Source: Dimorphilus gyrociliatus
Taxonomy: Eukaryota > Annelida > Polychaeta > Dinophilidae
Reading direction: 5' to 3'
Assembly (NCBI GenBank): GCA_904063045.1
Contig: CAJFCJ010000024.1
Coordinates: 310,001-374,000, forward strand
DNA: 64,000 nucleotides
Shown one piece after another: positions 52,801-64,000 of the stretch (positions are counted from its first letter, which is position 1; each line of letters starts with the position of its first letter). The translations under genes were made by a program, and so were the position numbers. Below the pieces are notes generated by a model. It saw only the letters and a list, made by a program, of their open reading frames with translations. It had not been told where the DNA came from and made no database searches.

Positions 52801-54998
52801 ACTGTTTCAACTAATTTTTCGTTGCGAGAAACTCTTAAAGCATTATCTTCGTTTGATAAGAATTTATAGATTCCCATTATATCAGCTCCGCAATACAGTA
52901 CCATCTCGAGAATGTGTACATTCTCGCGATATAAAGCCACTTGGGCGACTGTCCAAAAGTCAAAATTACCTCCAATACAAACACGTGAGGTACGATGCAC
53001 GTCTGCTCCATGCTGCAGTAGTACTGCTGCTGGCTGTGTATAATTTGAGTGTACAGCTGCCATGAGAGGTGTTACAGTGTAACGATCGGGAACATTTATA
53101 TTCTGGTAAGATACTAGACGTTGAATAATTTCAACGCTTCTATCTTTACTCACAGCATGAAACAGAGCCGTTCTTTCGGATTGATCTCTTTCTATTGGAG
53201 ATGCTCCAGAATCTAGTAATAACTGAACTGTTTTATCGCATGAATATAAAATAGCCAGCATAAGTGGAGTATAACCCCACATGTTCTTGGCATCTACACT
53301 CGTTCTATCGTGGCTTAAAAGTTGTTCAACACAACTTGGATGATTGTAACGGGCAGCGTAATGTAATGCTGTATCTTGTTCGTCACTCTTGACGCCAATA
53401 TCACACCCTACCCTCAAAAGAATACGCAGAATGTCGGGAAAACCCCTTCGAGCACATAGCATTACAGCCGTTTCTCCATATAGTTCTTGAATGCCAACAT
53501 CAGCACCAAAATTAATTAATAGTTTAACCAGTTCACGTCTTTGATTCCAAACGGCTGCGTGCAGTGCCGTCCTTCCTCTATCTGACGTATGATTAATTTT
53601 CGCACCAATTGCAACTAATAACTTAGCGACGATGTAATGGTCATTAGCAGCTGCCAACATTAGCGGGCTATCACCATCGGCGTCCACAGTGTTAACATCA
53701 GCTCCATACGACAGTAATTTTCGCGTGCAACGGTTATGTCCAAATGAACAAGATCTCAGTAAAGCTTCGTTCAAATCAGTAAAAGAATAAGGTTGACCTA
53801 AAGCGTAGTCGAGCAGCTCCATATCCCCTATTAAGTTGTTAAATTAGGAATACTTTATTAAGTTAATTCACTTATTACGTATTAGATCTAGCTTAATATA
53901 CCATATAGGACAATATTATTCATATAACAGCAATATTTAAATAAAAAATGCAAGGTTTTGTTAAGATTATCTTTTCTTTAGATTGTAAATGAAATTTTAT
54001 ACTATTGCGCAATAAACACTTTTATGTGTTTGCCTGATCATGAGTCATAACAGTCTAAAACATGCGTAAAAAATAAAAAAAAGACGCAAACAGCTGTAGA
54101 TGATTAAGTCTCTACTTATGAATTAAGTTGAAAAAGAATTGGAAGAAATGCGATAGAATTTTTGTAAAACTTGAAAAAAAAATTAGCTTAGTGAATATAA
54201 CTTAGGATAAAAGTTATTGCAAACAATCTAAAACCATGGTGTTTTTCCATATTTTTTCCTTTATTTTCTTTATTTTTGCCAAGGCAAAGAAATAGAGGAT
54301 TTTACTTTTAGAGTTTGCAATTATATGTTTATTCTACTTTGAATAATTTTAACAAACCTTTCGACGCCGCTTCTAGTAGGTAACGTCTTCCAGAAAGCAT
54401 TTTTCTTTGTGCTTAACGGTCAACTATCTCAAAACAAATGCTCTGCATCTCCCGCAAAAAACATCACGTGAGTTAGCAGTGTATTTAGGTCGGTTTGCTG
54501 TAAGATTATGCTGCACTAGATCTATACCCCAAACGGATTCGAACCGAAAACTATCATTGAGTCGTCCGAAATAACCTTTACTTTTTTATTACTTTCCTAG
54601 GGGCCGGCGTTGCTGTAATTAACGATACAATTTACGTTTGTGGTGGATACGATGGCTCAAATCATTTGTTTTCTGTTGAAAGTTTTAATGTACAAACTTG
54701 CAATTGGACAAATGTTGTTAGAATGAATTCGGCCAGGTGTTACGTTGGTGCATGCGTTCTTAAGGGTCAATTAGTTGTTGTCGCTGGTTACGACGGAAAT
54801 CGACTACTCAATTGTTTAGAAAGTTACGATCCCATCTTAGAGAGATGGCAAGTCTTTGACGATCAAATGTCAGCTCCTAGGTGCGACGCAGGCGTCGCAG
54901 TAGTAAGAAGGAAATATTTGAAAAAAGAAACTAGAAAAGTTTCATCTTACGGATTGGTAATAGGAGAAGATGAAAGAAGTCAAGCCAGTTGCGTTTAA
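49805..54998 (+). CDS. KLHL12: KLHL12-like BTB-BACK-Kelch substrate adaptor of CUL3 ligase
   Basis: Seven exons: 49805-50107, 50640-51044, 51102-51323, 51489-51564, 51790-51906, 51979-52236, 54601-54998 (1779 nt, 592 aa; human KLHL12 has 568). [81 protein letters not shown]. Six Kelch blades follow from about residue 282 ([42 protein letters not shown] and so on). The near line-by-line match is to KLHL12, which recruits DVL and SEC31 to CUL3 and so acts on Wnt signalling and COPII coats. Compared with human there is an extra basic tail after the last blade. Intron 6 (2.36 kb, far longer than the others) contains an antisense ankyrin/SOCS gene. Confidence 0.95.
52656..53822 (-). CDS. Ankyrin-repeat SOCS-box (ASB) protein, intronless and nested
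   Basis: A single uninterrupted frame of 388 aa lies antisense in KLHL12 intron 6. About nine ankyrin repeats are visible, several canonical ([53 protein letters not shown]). The C-terminal ~43 residues form a SOCS box: [13 protein letters not shown] as the BC box, with Ser where most members have Cys, and [11 protein letters not shown] as the Cul5 box. ASB proteins are substrate adaptors of elongin B/C-CUL5 ubiquitin ligases; the target is unknown. An acceptor-like TTAATAG sits a few bases upstream of the ATG, so a 5' exon is possible, but the frame meets a stop shortly above. The lack of introns in a gene-dense, intron-rich locus fits a retrocopy origin (inference). Confidence 0.88.
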   Translation of the reverse strand: MELLDYALGQPYSFTDLNEALLRSCSFGHNRCTRKLLSYGADVNTVDADGDSPLMLAAANDHYIVAKLLVAIGAKINHTSDRGRTALHAAVWNQRRELVKLLINFGADVGIQELYGETAVMLCARRGFPDILRILLRVGCDIGVKSDEQDTALHYAARYNHPSCVEQLLSHDRTSVDAKNMWGYTPLMLAILYSCDKTVQLLLDSGASPIERDQSERTALFHAVSKDRSVEIIQRLVSYQNINVPDRYTVTPLMAAVHSNYTQPAAVLLQHGADVHRTSRVCIGGNFDFWTVAQVALYRENVHILEMVLYCGADIMGIYKFLSNEDNALRVSRNEKLVETVCFHLSCPQALKDMSRIVIRKALGTNVCESCKYLPIPPLLQAYIINVE

Positions 54999-56490
54999 AG
55001 GAATTTAGAATAGAATGATCTCAATTAGAGTTGTTTTTACTTTTTTACTCTTTTACTCTAACTTTACAAAGAACCTATATATATATATATATAATTTATT
55101 TATATATATATATATATACATATATTTTTCACAGAAATCAACTATTTTTTATTCATCTCAATAAATTACTCTTTTACAAAAATCTCCCTTACTCTTCATC
55201 TCGTTTTACTCAGTATCCTAAACCTGCACACAAAAAAAATGCTATATTAACAATCCTATTTCAAGAATTGATTGTTATTAACACGAAAGAGACTATATCT
55301 TTGGAAGAAAGAAGGAAGAAAGAAACTGATATTCAAAAAACTATTATGTTCACTCTTTTTGGAATTTTTTTTTATATTCCTATAATGGACGTTTTTATAT
55401 ATATACAGTATATAAAATTACATATCCATTGATTTTAGATTACAAAATATGTAATAATACAAAATTGATAAAATAATCTTTTAAATACTTCTTTATACCT
55501 TTATTAATAATATTTTTGCGCAACTATTACCTAGTCACATGTTAGCTGATAAGGCAGACAAAAAAAAACATGTAGGCATAAACAAACTCTAGAAGAAAAC
55601 TTTGTCGAAATACTCTGATATATAATAAATGTATAGTTTAAATATTTAATGATGCAAGAAAGAATTGATTGATTGATTGATTTATTGATATTTTTATATT
55701 TTTCTTAATATTTTACATATTAATATATAAACGTATGGTCCCTTGCAAGCATTCTCTCAAAGCCTTGTTTTTTTTTTCACTTCCCTCTATGCTTCTAAAC
55801 TTTCATCCTCGTGTCATTTTTTTAGTTTAAAAGTATTATATACTGTTTTCTCGATACTTATCTTTATCATTTACATCCTATAAAACTTTAAAACTATATT
55901 TTAAATTTAAAAAAAAAACAGTTCCTAGCTATTCTAGATATTAGACAAAGATGTAAACAATGTTTTGTACTTAATAACCTCTTGCTGAGGATATAGGAGG
56001 AAATATATCAAAAGTTATCGATTTAGGTTTATTTTTTTCCTCCGTTCCTCCTTATTCCTCTCTTTACTTGAAACAAAATGAATTTAAAGATTATATAAGA
56101 GAAATTATTGATCATTCTAGTATAATGAGAAACCGAAAATTGCGTACTGATCTTTATACGCTCAATAATTAAATTAGATACAAACTAGTATCATGGTAAA
56201 TAGCTCTCGTTGTCCCTCCCTCTCTCTCTCTCTCTCTCTCATATGCACTCACCTACACACACACTCTTTTCTCTCTCACAATATCTTAAGCAATTGAAGC
56301 AATTCAATTATCGATAACAAAAAGATAAAACATAATTTATATATTATGCAATATACTTTATATATAACGAAAAGGAACAGCAGACTTGTTTTGATACTCT
56401 TTTTATTCATTTCTTAACATTTAAACCAAGATAAAGAAACTTTTCTATAATATTCGAAGAACAAATAGCTATCATTCAGGTTTAGATCAT
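54999..56490. other. Convergent intergenic region KLHL12 / G6PD
   Basis: Both flanking genes read into it. AT repeats at 55078-55126, a GATT run near 55665 and CT repeats near 56217-56240 occur. The 133-codon frame at 55031-55432 is composed of AT-repeat-derived Tyr/Ile and is rejected as a gene. Confidence 0.6.
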
Positions 56491-58798
56491 TTATAAGTTC
56501 CGGTAAAAGGTATAGTTATGTTCTCTGACTAAATTATCAGATTCTTCCGGTCCTCGGGAACCGTATTCATATCTAAGGGGCGCAATTCGTTCTTCATCAA
56601 TTCTATGCAACAGTGGAGTAAAGATTCTCCAAGCTTCGGATAGTTCATCAGTTCGAACAAAGTGAGTTTGAGAATTGCGGAAGATGTCAAGAATTAACCT
56701 TTCGTAGGCGTCGGGTAGATTTTGACCAGGGTAACGAAGAGCGTAGGTTCTTTTGATGGAAAAAATAACCGTATGGCTTAATTAATCTATTCGTATCAAA
56801 AGAGGTTACGTTTAACTTACAGATCAAGCTCTGTTTCCTGACAATCGCTTGAATTTCCTGGTTGTTTTCCTATTATTTTTAAATAGATTGCTTCGTTCGG
56901 TTGTATTTGAATGACCAGCTCATTTCTAGCTAGCTCGCCTTTACTGAATATATCACCGGGAACATCCTTCATTTGAACTCTCACTTCGCATTTTCTTTCA
57001 TTCAAGGCTTTTCCAGCGCGAAGGATGAAAGGGACGCCATCCCATCTTTCATTCTTAACATACAATACCGTCGTTGCAAAAGTTGGAGTGATAGATCCTT
57101 AAAAAATGAAATTTTCTATTGATTTCTTTCACAATAAAGCATTAATAAAAAGTTTCCATACCTTTGTCTTGAAGAGTTTCGTCATCCAAATATCCCTTCT
57201 TAGACTCATCAGTTGTGCCATTCGGATCACCCTTATATTGGCCAAGGACAACATTATCGAGCTCAATAGGAGCTATACACTTTAAAACTTTTACTTTCTC
57301 ATCCCGAATATCTTCTGCATTTAAAGAAACAGGCTTTTCCATTGCGATTATAGATAGTATTTGGAGTAAATGATTTTGCATAATATCTCTATTGTAAAAA
57401 ATAATGTTTTATTAAAGAGTTCAAAGGGTAATAATATTAATTTGCATTTACCTAATTATACCAGATTGATCGAAGTATCCTAATCTGCCATATGTACCAA
57501 AGTTTTCTTTAAAAGATATAACTACTGATGCGATATTATCCCTATTCCATATTGGGGAAAATACACGATTACCAAACCTCTGGAAAACTAAATTTTGTAC
57601 CATTTCCTTTCCCAAATAATGATCAGTACGATATAATTGTTCTTCAGTGAATAAATCTAAAAAATCATTGAATATTCTTTAGAAATTTGAATTAGCATTA
57701 TCAATGTTTCTTTAAAAAAATTTTTTACTGGAAAGATGATCAGAAAGATTAGCGGAAGATTCTGAATCGTGTCCAAATGGTTTTTCAACAACAACTCTAG
57801 TCGAAGAATCACTAGAATTGATTTAATTAATTAATTAAAAAAACTGTTTATGCATATATTTAAATGAAATTAATATGTATAGAAAGGTCAAAAAAAAGAT
57901 CACTAACCCTCTTGCCATACAATGGTCATGTACTAGTTGGCTAAATGGTACATAAACTTCAGGAGGAAGTGCAAGGTAAAATATTCTATGTGCTTTTTCA
58001 CCTGATTAAATGATAATTGGTGTAGGAATTGTACAAGCCAATTGAGGTTATCAAAAATGTATAACGTACTTATTTGTGTAATATGAATATCTAGTCTTTC
58101 AAAGCTTTCACTGTGATCATAAGATTCAGCAGCTATATAAAAATTCCTTTTCCAAAATTCTTCCAATTTATCTATATCATTGCCAATGTTTCCGAAATAT
58201 TTTTCCACAGCTTTCCTTATAGTGGATACTGTTAGCTTTGATCTTGAATATCCAACGAAGAATGTATTTTTAGGCATTAAATCATTTTTATATAGCGACC
58301 ATAGGCTAGGATAAATTTTCCTCTTTGCTAAATCTCCCTGTTTAATTTAAAAAGGGTCACATTACTTTTCTTAGGATAAGATAAACTAAAATTGCATATT
58401 CAGTCCTCTGTTAATCAAACACGCGATCTTTCTTGAATTATCATTAGTTGAGATAGAGTCTTGTTGGTTACGAGTCCAACAGATGGCGTGCTTGGTTTCA
58501 TACCCTTCATTTCTACTATTTAATATAATATAACGACTGTGTTGAGACTTTTTTAAACATTTAAGTTGTATGAAAATTTATGAACCGTATGTCCTCTTGT
58601 GATAAGATATTGAAAAAATAACCAAGCTTCATATAATCCTATAGTCCTATAATCCTTTTCTTTCATACAGTATATACGTGACTATAAAATTAATGATTTG
58701 CTTTATCTTACCGAGGCTCCTCCAATGACGAATATATGAGGATCTTGATAATCTTTCATGCCTTTTAGGCCTTCTTCTCCTTTTTTATGGTCGTTCAT
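56491..58798 (-). CDS. G6PD: Glucose-6-phosphate 1-dehydrogenase
   Basis: Eight exons: 58798-58712, 58337-58070, 58001-57908, 57811-57729, 57656-57452, 57388-57162, 57097-56821, 56749-56491 (1500 nt, 499 aa; human 515). It catalyses the first, NADPH-yielding step of the oxidative pentose-phosphate pathway. The dinucleotide fingerprint GGASGDLAKR (26-35) is split by the first intron. The substrate motif reads RTDHYLGKE (187-195), with Thr replacing the usual Ile. The catalytic His in MQNHLLQ is at 252. Other signatures: [35 protein letters not shown] and a C-terminal block [13 protein letters not shown] through [10 protein letters not shown]. The C-terminus is shorter than in human. Intron 1 (374 bp) contains a CTCF-like word. 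The first donor/acceptor choices close in phase throughout. Confidence 0.96.
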
Positions 58799-58890
58799 TA
58801 TCAATTTTTCCTTTAAATCCTACTATAAATAAAGTAGCACAAAGTTAATTTATCAATGAATTAATTTGTTAAATAAATCTTTTGTGCCTA

Positions 58891-58896
<6 letters not shown>

Positions 58897-58922
<26 letters not shown>
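58897..58922. repeat. (AT)n microsatellite
   Basis: Thirteen AT units, about 100 bp upstream of the G6PD start codon. Confidence 0.9.
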
Positions 58923-58923
<1 letters not shown>

Positions 58924-59803
58924 CTTCAAAATTTACATGTTTGATATATATTAGTATATAGATGCCTTTCAATCTCGTATTTTTTTCTTCACTATGTTTC
59001 TCCCTTTTCTTTCTCACCTTGTTCCTGGAATGCGTTTGACGTGGAAGCGACTATATCAATGGATTTAACTTCAATGAAAATAACCATTAAATTGTAAAAA
59101 TAAATTGTTAGATTATCTCATTATTAAATAATTGTATATTCATATGCTAATTAACAACATAAGTTTTAATTAAAATACCAATCTGTTCCGGGCAAATGTA
59201 TTAGTCGACAGGTGTATTAAATGATGTGATTTTTTAGATTGTATATTGCTCTATGGAAGAGTGCAACTTCTGGTTGGAAATACCATATTCTATATATTCT
59301 GTACATTTGCAATATTTTCCGAGTACAATGTTGTTTTTCCCATATTCTATAAAAGAAACGTATTACATAAGTACAAAATTATATATCTAAGATAAAAGGT
59401 ATTAATATTAATAGAAATAATGATAAATGGAAACGAGAAAATAGAAATAGAGAAAGAAGAGACAGAAGAGATTTCCATTAATATTTTCTTTGTTATTTAT
59501 TTAACAATTTTACAAGATGAAAACTTGTGTAAAATATAAAAGCAATACTAATAGCAAAGTATAAGCAATGTAATATTACTTACCACTATTAATTCACTGT
59601 GCCATATAATTTTTTCATTAGTTACAGTCAATCTTAACCTCTTTATATATGTCTACCTATAGTGTGCATATATATATAACTTTCCAAGACAGGATTATTA
59701 ATCAGAGACCTATGGTAGAGAGAGCTATCTTTATAAAAAAAAATTGCACTTTAACGACGATAAGGAATGTTTTATGTAATATACAAATTTTGCTATGTCC
59801 TAT

Positions 59804-59805
<2 letters not shown>

Positions 59806-59839
<34 letters not shown>
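59806..59839. repeat. (CT)n microsatellite
   Basis: A run of about 17 CT units, seen directly. Confidence 0.95.
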
Positions 59840-59842
<3 letters not shown>

Positions 59843-60681
59843 CTAGCTATAGGATATTATCTATGGACTCATAACTTAATATTACTATTGAATGTATATT
59901 TAATGATAATCTTCAATGTATCTAATACTTTTCCACTCTTTTCATTCACTTGTTATTAGATTCTCTTAAATGTTATATTTACTAATAATAATTAAAATAT
60001 TATGTAATTTGGTAATTATATCGAACTTGTGTTCTCTTTTATAGTTCGATTGTATCCCGCCCTTGACATTATTTTCTAAATTGCATAACAGATGTCGCTT
60101 TATCGTATAAATATTTTAAATTTCTGATAGGTCAACTAAATTTATCAATTACAAACTCAAACTATTAAAGAGGATTATAAGATAAATATATTTGTATTTC
60201 AGAAATAATTCGTCCTTTATATATAATCTAGAAAAAAGAGGGTGTGGCAGGAATAAAAAAGAAAAGGAGAGTAAGCAATATATTTAAAGAAAAAGTATCT
60301 TTTTCTTCTTCTTATTCTTCTTCTAAGAATTTCTCGAATTAGAATCGTATAGAAAATTGCATTATCCAGGAAAAATGTTCAATTTTTTTGTCATGTTGCA
60401 TAAAAGTCATGAATAAATTAAAATAGAAAGAGAAAAAGATTATCTTTCGTATTTTCAACGAATATATATATATCTAGGCTAAAAAGTAATTTTCCCATTA
60501 ATATAAACAGCCCCTCGCTGCATTATTCCCATTATAAATGCTGCTTAAGTGTTAAAATATCATTGAAAATGTGAATAAGATCATTAGGAAACTGATAATA
60601 GTAATAGTAGAGGTGCACCGAGTTATGATCTTAAAAAATACAAGAAAAACGATAGAATTTTATACTGAACTACCGGGGTTT

Positions 60682-60683
<2 letters not shown>

Positions 60684-60717
<34 letters not shown>

Positions 60718-60742
60718 GATATATATATATATTTATATATAT
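60684..60742. repeat. (AT)n microsatellite
   Basis: Long AT dinucleotide run with small interruptions; a second AT run follows at 60873-60901. Confidence 0.95.
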
Positions 60743-61035
60743 GTTGTATAGGCATACGAATAACAAGCGATTGGCACTAATAGGGGTATGTTCTCATTGA
60801 AAAGGTTTGAAAAAAAAGTCATTAAATACGCTTCAGCTTGTAAATTAAATAAATATAGATCTATGCATAAAGTATATATATATATATATATATATATATA
60901 CTCCGTTGCTAAATATACAACACATCTTTTACTTAAATGTATAAATAGGACATGTGAAAACAAAAAGTTATTATAAATCTGTAATGCATTTCTTTGCAAG
61001 AAATGAATAAAAAGAAAAATAAAGCGAAATAAACA

Positions 61036-61041
61036 TTTATT
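61036..61041 (-). terminator. Candidate poly(A) signal of creatine kinase
   Basis: TTTATT on the plus strand reads AATAAA on the minus strand, about 155 bp past the creatine kinase stop codon. Confidence 0.4.
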
Positions 61042-61196
61042 AGGGGTAAAGGATGTATTTTCTAAAATTCTTTGAGAAGAAACTGTTTCATTTCATGAAG
61101 CGTATTAGTAAATAAAAACTTGAAAAAGAACACACCCCAAACGAATACTGCTATTAAAAAAAACGTTGCTTTTTCCTCTCGCACTTTTCCCGTCTC

Positions 61197-63980
61197 TTAC
61201 TCCGCTTTATTGGCTACTTCAGACAGATCTGGTACAAGCTCGTCGATCTTTTCTTCAGCCATTAGTTTCTTTTCCATTTGACAAAGCAAATTGACTCCAT
61301 CGACTACCTTTTGTACTAATTCTACTTCAGAAAAGCCTAACCTATCCAAGTTTGATATATCAAAAGTACCATCGGTTGATTCTGTATCAACTCCTCCAGT
61401 TCCTCTCTTTTGCAGCCTCAAATATTTGAGAATATTATCAAATCTGTCATCTTTGCATAGATTAGGTAATTTAACGTGTACGCCGGCTCTTAGACCAGTT
61501 CCGAGATTAGATGGGCAAGTTAAAACGTAGCCAAGATGTTCATTCCACATGAAATCATATCCTTGCTTCCTTATAGAACCCTCAACGAGTTTCAAACCTT
61601 CGCAGAATCTATCGAATACCAACTTCATATTTCCACCCTTTTCCATTGAGATAACCCTTAAGGAAACAATAGTTAAAATTATTATCCTGCACACTGAGAG
61701 AATAAGTAATCTGTTATATTTTACCTGGAGTGGTCTTCTTCATTAATCCAAACCAAAAAATTTTTATCCTTATTGTGGAATATTCCTCTGCCATCTGGCC
61801 AGTCCCTAGCCATTCCAGCGCAAGTAAGTAATGGAGAAACTGGCTTATCAAACAGGAAATGATCCGCAATAAGTTGATCTTGTTCTTTTTCTGTCATGCC
61901 TGATAATGGATAATATTTTCCCTTGAATTGCCCGCTCAAGCCAGAGAGCGCTTTAGTTAAAATTCTTTCAACTTCTCTTCTCTCGTGTCTAGTGCAATGA
62001 GGTGGTAAAGGAATAGGTCTTATCGAACGTCCAGTTCGGACACGAGAAGATAAGACAAGATCATTATCTAATTGACCATTCGTTATTTTCGATGAATCCA
62101 TATCAGTTGGGTGTTTTTTATCCTTTGTATAACCGTTATGACGATTCTCGATAATCGGATCCAGGAGATCCGCAAAGACTTCGTACGTTTCTTCGTCACC
62201 TGCTACCGCTCCAACTGTAAATATAAAAGGATGACCTGGATTGTCAACACCAGTCTGAATGACGCCATCCAGATTAAATCCACTCTTAGTTTTGGCATCT
62301 TTCAACTTTTCAAAAACTTCCTTTGTCAAGCATTTGGCCATCCAGTTGTTATGTTTGCTTAAATCTGGGAAATTGGATGCTTTAGGCTCGCACACTTTAA
62401 ATTCTGTAGCAATAGCAGTATTCTCATCTTCAGCTTCGTTTCTATAATTTTCGGGTAATAAATCGTCAAAAGATTTCTTTGCTTCGAGTCTCTTTTCGAT
62501 TTCAATCAATTTTCGAACACCATCCATTACTATTTGAACTTGCTGTACTTCGGATGTTCCAAGTCTATCCAAATTCGAAATATCAAAGGTACCATCTTTG
62601 GCCTCTGTATCAACACCTCCAGTTCCTCTCTTTTGTAAACGGAGGGCCTTGAGAATTCCAGCGAATTTACTGTCTTTTGCCAATTTTGGCAATTTGACGT
62701 GAACACCGGCTCTTAAACCTGTTCCAAGATTACTTGGGCAGGTTAATATGTAACCGAGATGCTCATTCCACATGAAGGAGTAGTTGCTTTTCTTGATGGA
62801 GTCTTCGAAACTATTTAAACCGGCACAGAACCTTTCAAAAACTCCCCTCATGTTTCCTCCTTTTTCCATGGATATAATTCGAGTATGATCTTCTTCATTT
62901 ACCCAAACAAGGAGATTCTTTGCATCGTTGTGGAAAATACCTCTTGCTTGGGGCCAATCTCTGGCCATTCCCGCGCATGTTAGCAATGGGGACACTGGTT
63001 TATCAAAGAGGAAATGATCCTCAATAAGTTTATTTTGTTCCTCTTCCGTCATGGTTTCCAATGAATAATATTTGCCAGCTAATTCACCCTGAAAAGAATT
63101 GCATGCCTCAACAACAAGAGTTTCAACCTTTTTCCTCTCTGCCCTGGTGCAAAACGGTGGTAACGCGATACCTTTTATCGATCTACCAGTACGGACTCTA
63201 GATGATAGCACATATTTTGAGTCTAATTCATCTCCTTCTAATTTAGTTGCATCTAGATCTGTTGTATGTTTCATATCCTTGGTATAGCCATTATGGCGTT
63301 TTTCAATGATAGGATCTAACAAATCAGCAAAAACCTCATAGGATTCTTCATCTCCAGCAACAGCTCCAACAGTCATGATGAAAGGATGACCTGGATTGTC
63401 GACACCTGTTTGTATAACTCCATCGATAGTAAAACCACTGCTAGTTTTCTTTTCCTTTAGCGAATCATAGATCTCAGGTGTGAGGCATTTTGCCATCCAG
63501 TTGTTGTGTTTTGAAAGATCTGGAAAATCTCCCGGTGGTCTTTCGACAATTGTTGGCCAGTGGTCGTCAATTGATTCACCTTTTTCCAAAGCCTTCTCAA
63601 TCTCAATTAGCGTCTCAACGCCATTGATAACTAATTGCACTAATTCGACTTCAGATTTACCAAGTCGATCAGCATTCGAAATATCAAAAGTTCCATCGGT
63701 AGAGGCAGTATCGACTCCCCCAGTTCCTCTCTTTTGAAGTCTGAGAAGTTTAAGTAATTCATCAAATTTGTTTTCTTTTGCTAAATGTGGTAATTTAACA
63801 TGCACACCAGCTCTTAAGCCGGTTCCGAGATTCGAAGGACAAGTAAGAATGAAGCCTAAGTGATCGTTCCACATAAACTCATGCCCCTGAGCCTTGATAG
63901 AAGCCTCAACCTTTTTTAATCCAGTACAAAATCTCTGAAAGACCTTTTTCATATTACCAGATGACTCCATGGAAATTACC
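61197..63980 (-). CDS. Multi-domain (flagellar-type) creatine kinase, 5' part outside the window
   Basis: Two exons are visible, 63980-61725 and 61656-61197, separated by a 68-bp intron; at least one more exon lies beyond the right edge. The visible protein starts in the middle of one phosphagen-kinase domain ([10 protein letters not shown]...), continues through a complete second domain and ends with a complete third. Each has the active-site [19 protein letters not shown] block with the reactive Cys and the GTGGVDT loop. The two complete domains have [27 protein letters not shown], the creatine-type [15 protein letters not shown] and WxNEEDH. Three fused domains are characteristic of flagellar creatine kinases of annelids, sea urchins and other marine animals, which shuttle phosphocreatine along the sperm tail. 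Specificity for creatine rather than other guanidino compounds is inferred from the Arg in RHNGY and the Val in GGVDT. Confidence 0.94.
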
Positions 63981-64000
63981 CTGGATATAAAAAGGAAATT

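Larger units (their letters stand above)
58799..61196. other. Intergenic between G6PD and creatine kinase
   Basis: AT-rich, rich in microsatellites (AT at 58897-58922, CT at 59806-59839, AT at 60684-60742 and 60873-60901). Open frames here derive from these repeats. TTTATT at 61036-61041 is a candidate minus-strand polyadenylation signal for the creatine kinase. No gene seen. Confidence 0.6.

Noticed and set aside
54510-54580. tRNA-like T-loop (reverse strand GGTTCGAATCC)
   Set aside because: The T stem has mismatches, no acceptor-stem complement is found upstream, and the segment lies at the edge of KLHL12 exon 7.
55031-55432. 133-codon plus-strand frame after KLHL12
   Set aside because: Composition is dominated by AT-repeat codons (Tyr/Ile), there is no domain, and it lies in the 3' UTR region.

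Overview
This is 64 kb of animal nuclear DNA. It is AT-rich, and most genes have several exons separated by very short introns (many of 57-105 bp). The gene set points to a small spiralian with a compact genome. An innexin and an animal GH3 glycosidase are present, together with a creatine kinase whose domains are fused in tandem like the flagellar enzymes of marine invertebrates. The best guess is a miniature annelid such as Dimorphilus; this is inferred from gene content and intron size, not from a database match. There is no rRNA, CRISPR array or recognisable transposon, and I found no convincing tRNA.

Layout. 1.8-4.7 kb (-): membrane-anchored GH3 glycosidase. 6.3-8.8 kb (-): innexin. 8.8-16.7 kb: gene-poor, with several CpG-rich islands and one possible orphan exon. 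16.7-21 kb (+): DC-STAMP/DCST-type multipass protein with a C-terminal RING-like module. 22.2-29.5 kb (-): GRIP-type multi-PDZ scaffold, 5' end not found. 29.5-35 kb: no gene seen. 35-39 kb (+): Rab GDI. 39.8-41.4 kb (+): PP2A catalytic subunit. 41.7-43.2 kb (+): LRRC58-like protein. 43.5-44.5 kb (+): TNF-receptor-like protein. 45.0-46.0 kb (-): TNF-superfamily ligand. 47.5-49.5 kb (-): TBC1D25-like Rab GAP. 49.8-55.0 kb (+): KLHL12-like BTB-Kelch adaptor, whose sixth intron holds an intronless antisense ankyrin/SOCS-box gene. 56.5-58.8 kb (-): glucose-6-phosphate dehydrogenase. 61.2-64 kb (-): multi-domain creatine kinase running off the right edge.

How the genes relate. The most striking unit is the convergent TNF-receptor/TNF-ligand pair. 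Both genes are complete, their stop codons lie about 440 bp apart, and the receptor tail is too short to carry a death domain. Rab membrane-traffic genes (GDI, TBC1D25) lie in the same half of the window, and TBC1D25 shares a 306-bp divergent upstream region with KLHL12. Two ubiquitin-ligase substrate adaptors (KLHL12 of the CUL3 type, ankyrin/SOCS of the CUL5 type) are nested. The DCST-family gene and the flagellar-type creatine kinase both suggest sperm functions but are far apart. A CTCF-like word recurs in non-coding DNA. I worked out exon coordinates by hand from splice sites and reading-frame continuity; except where noted, the phases close exactly.
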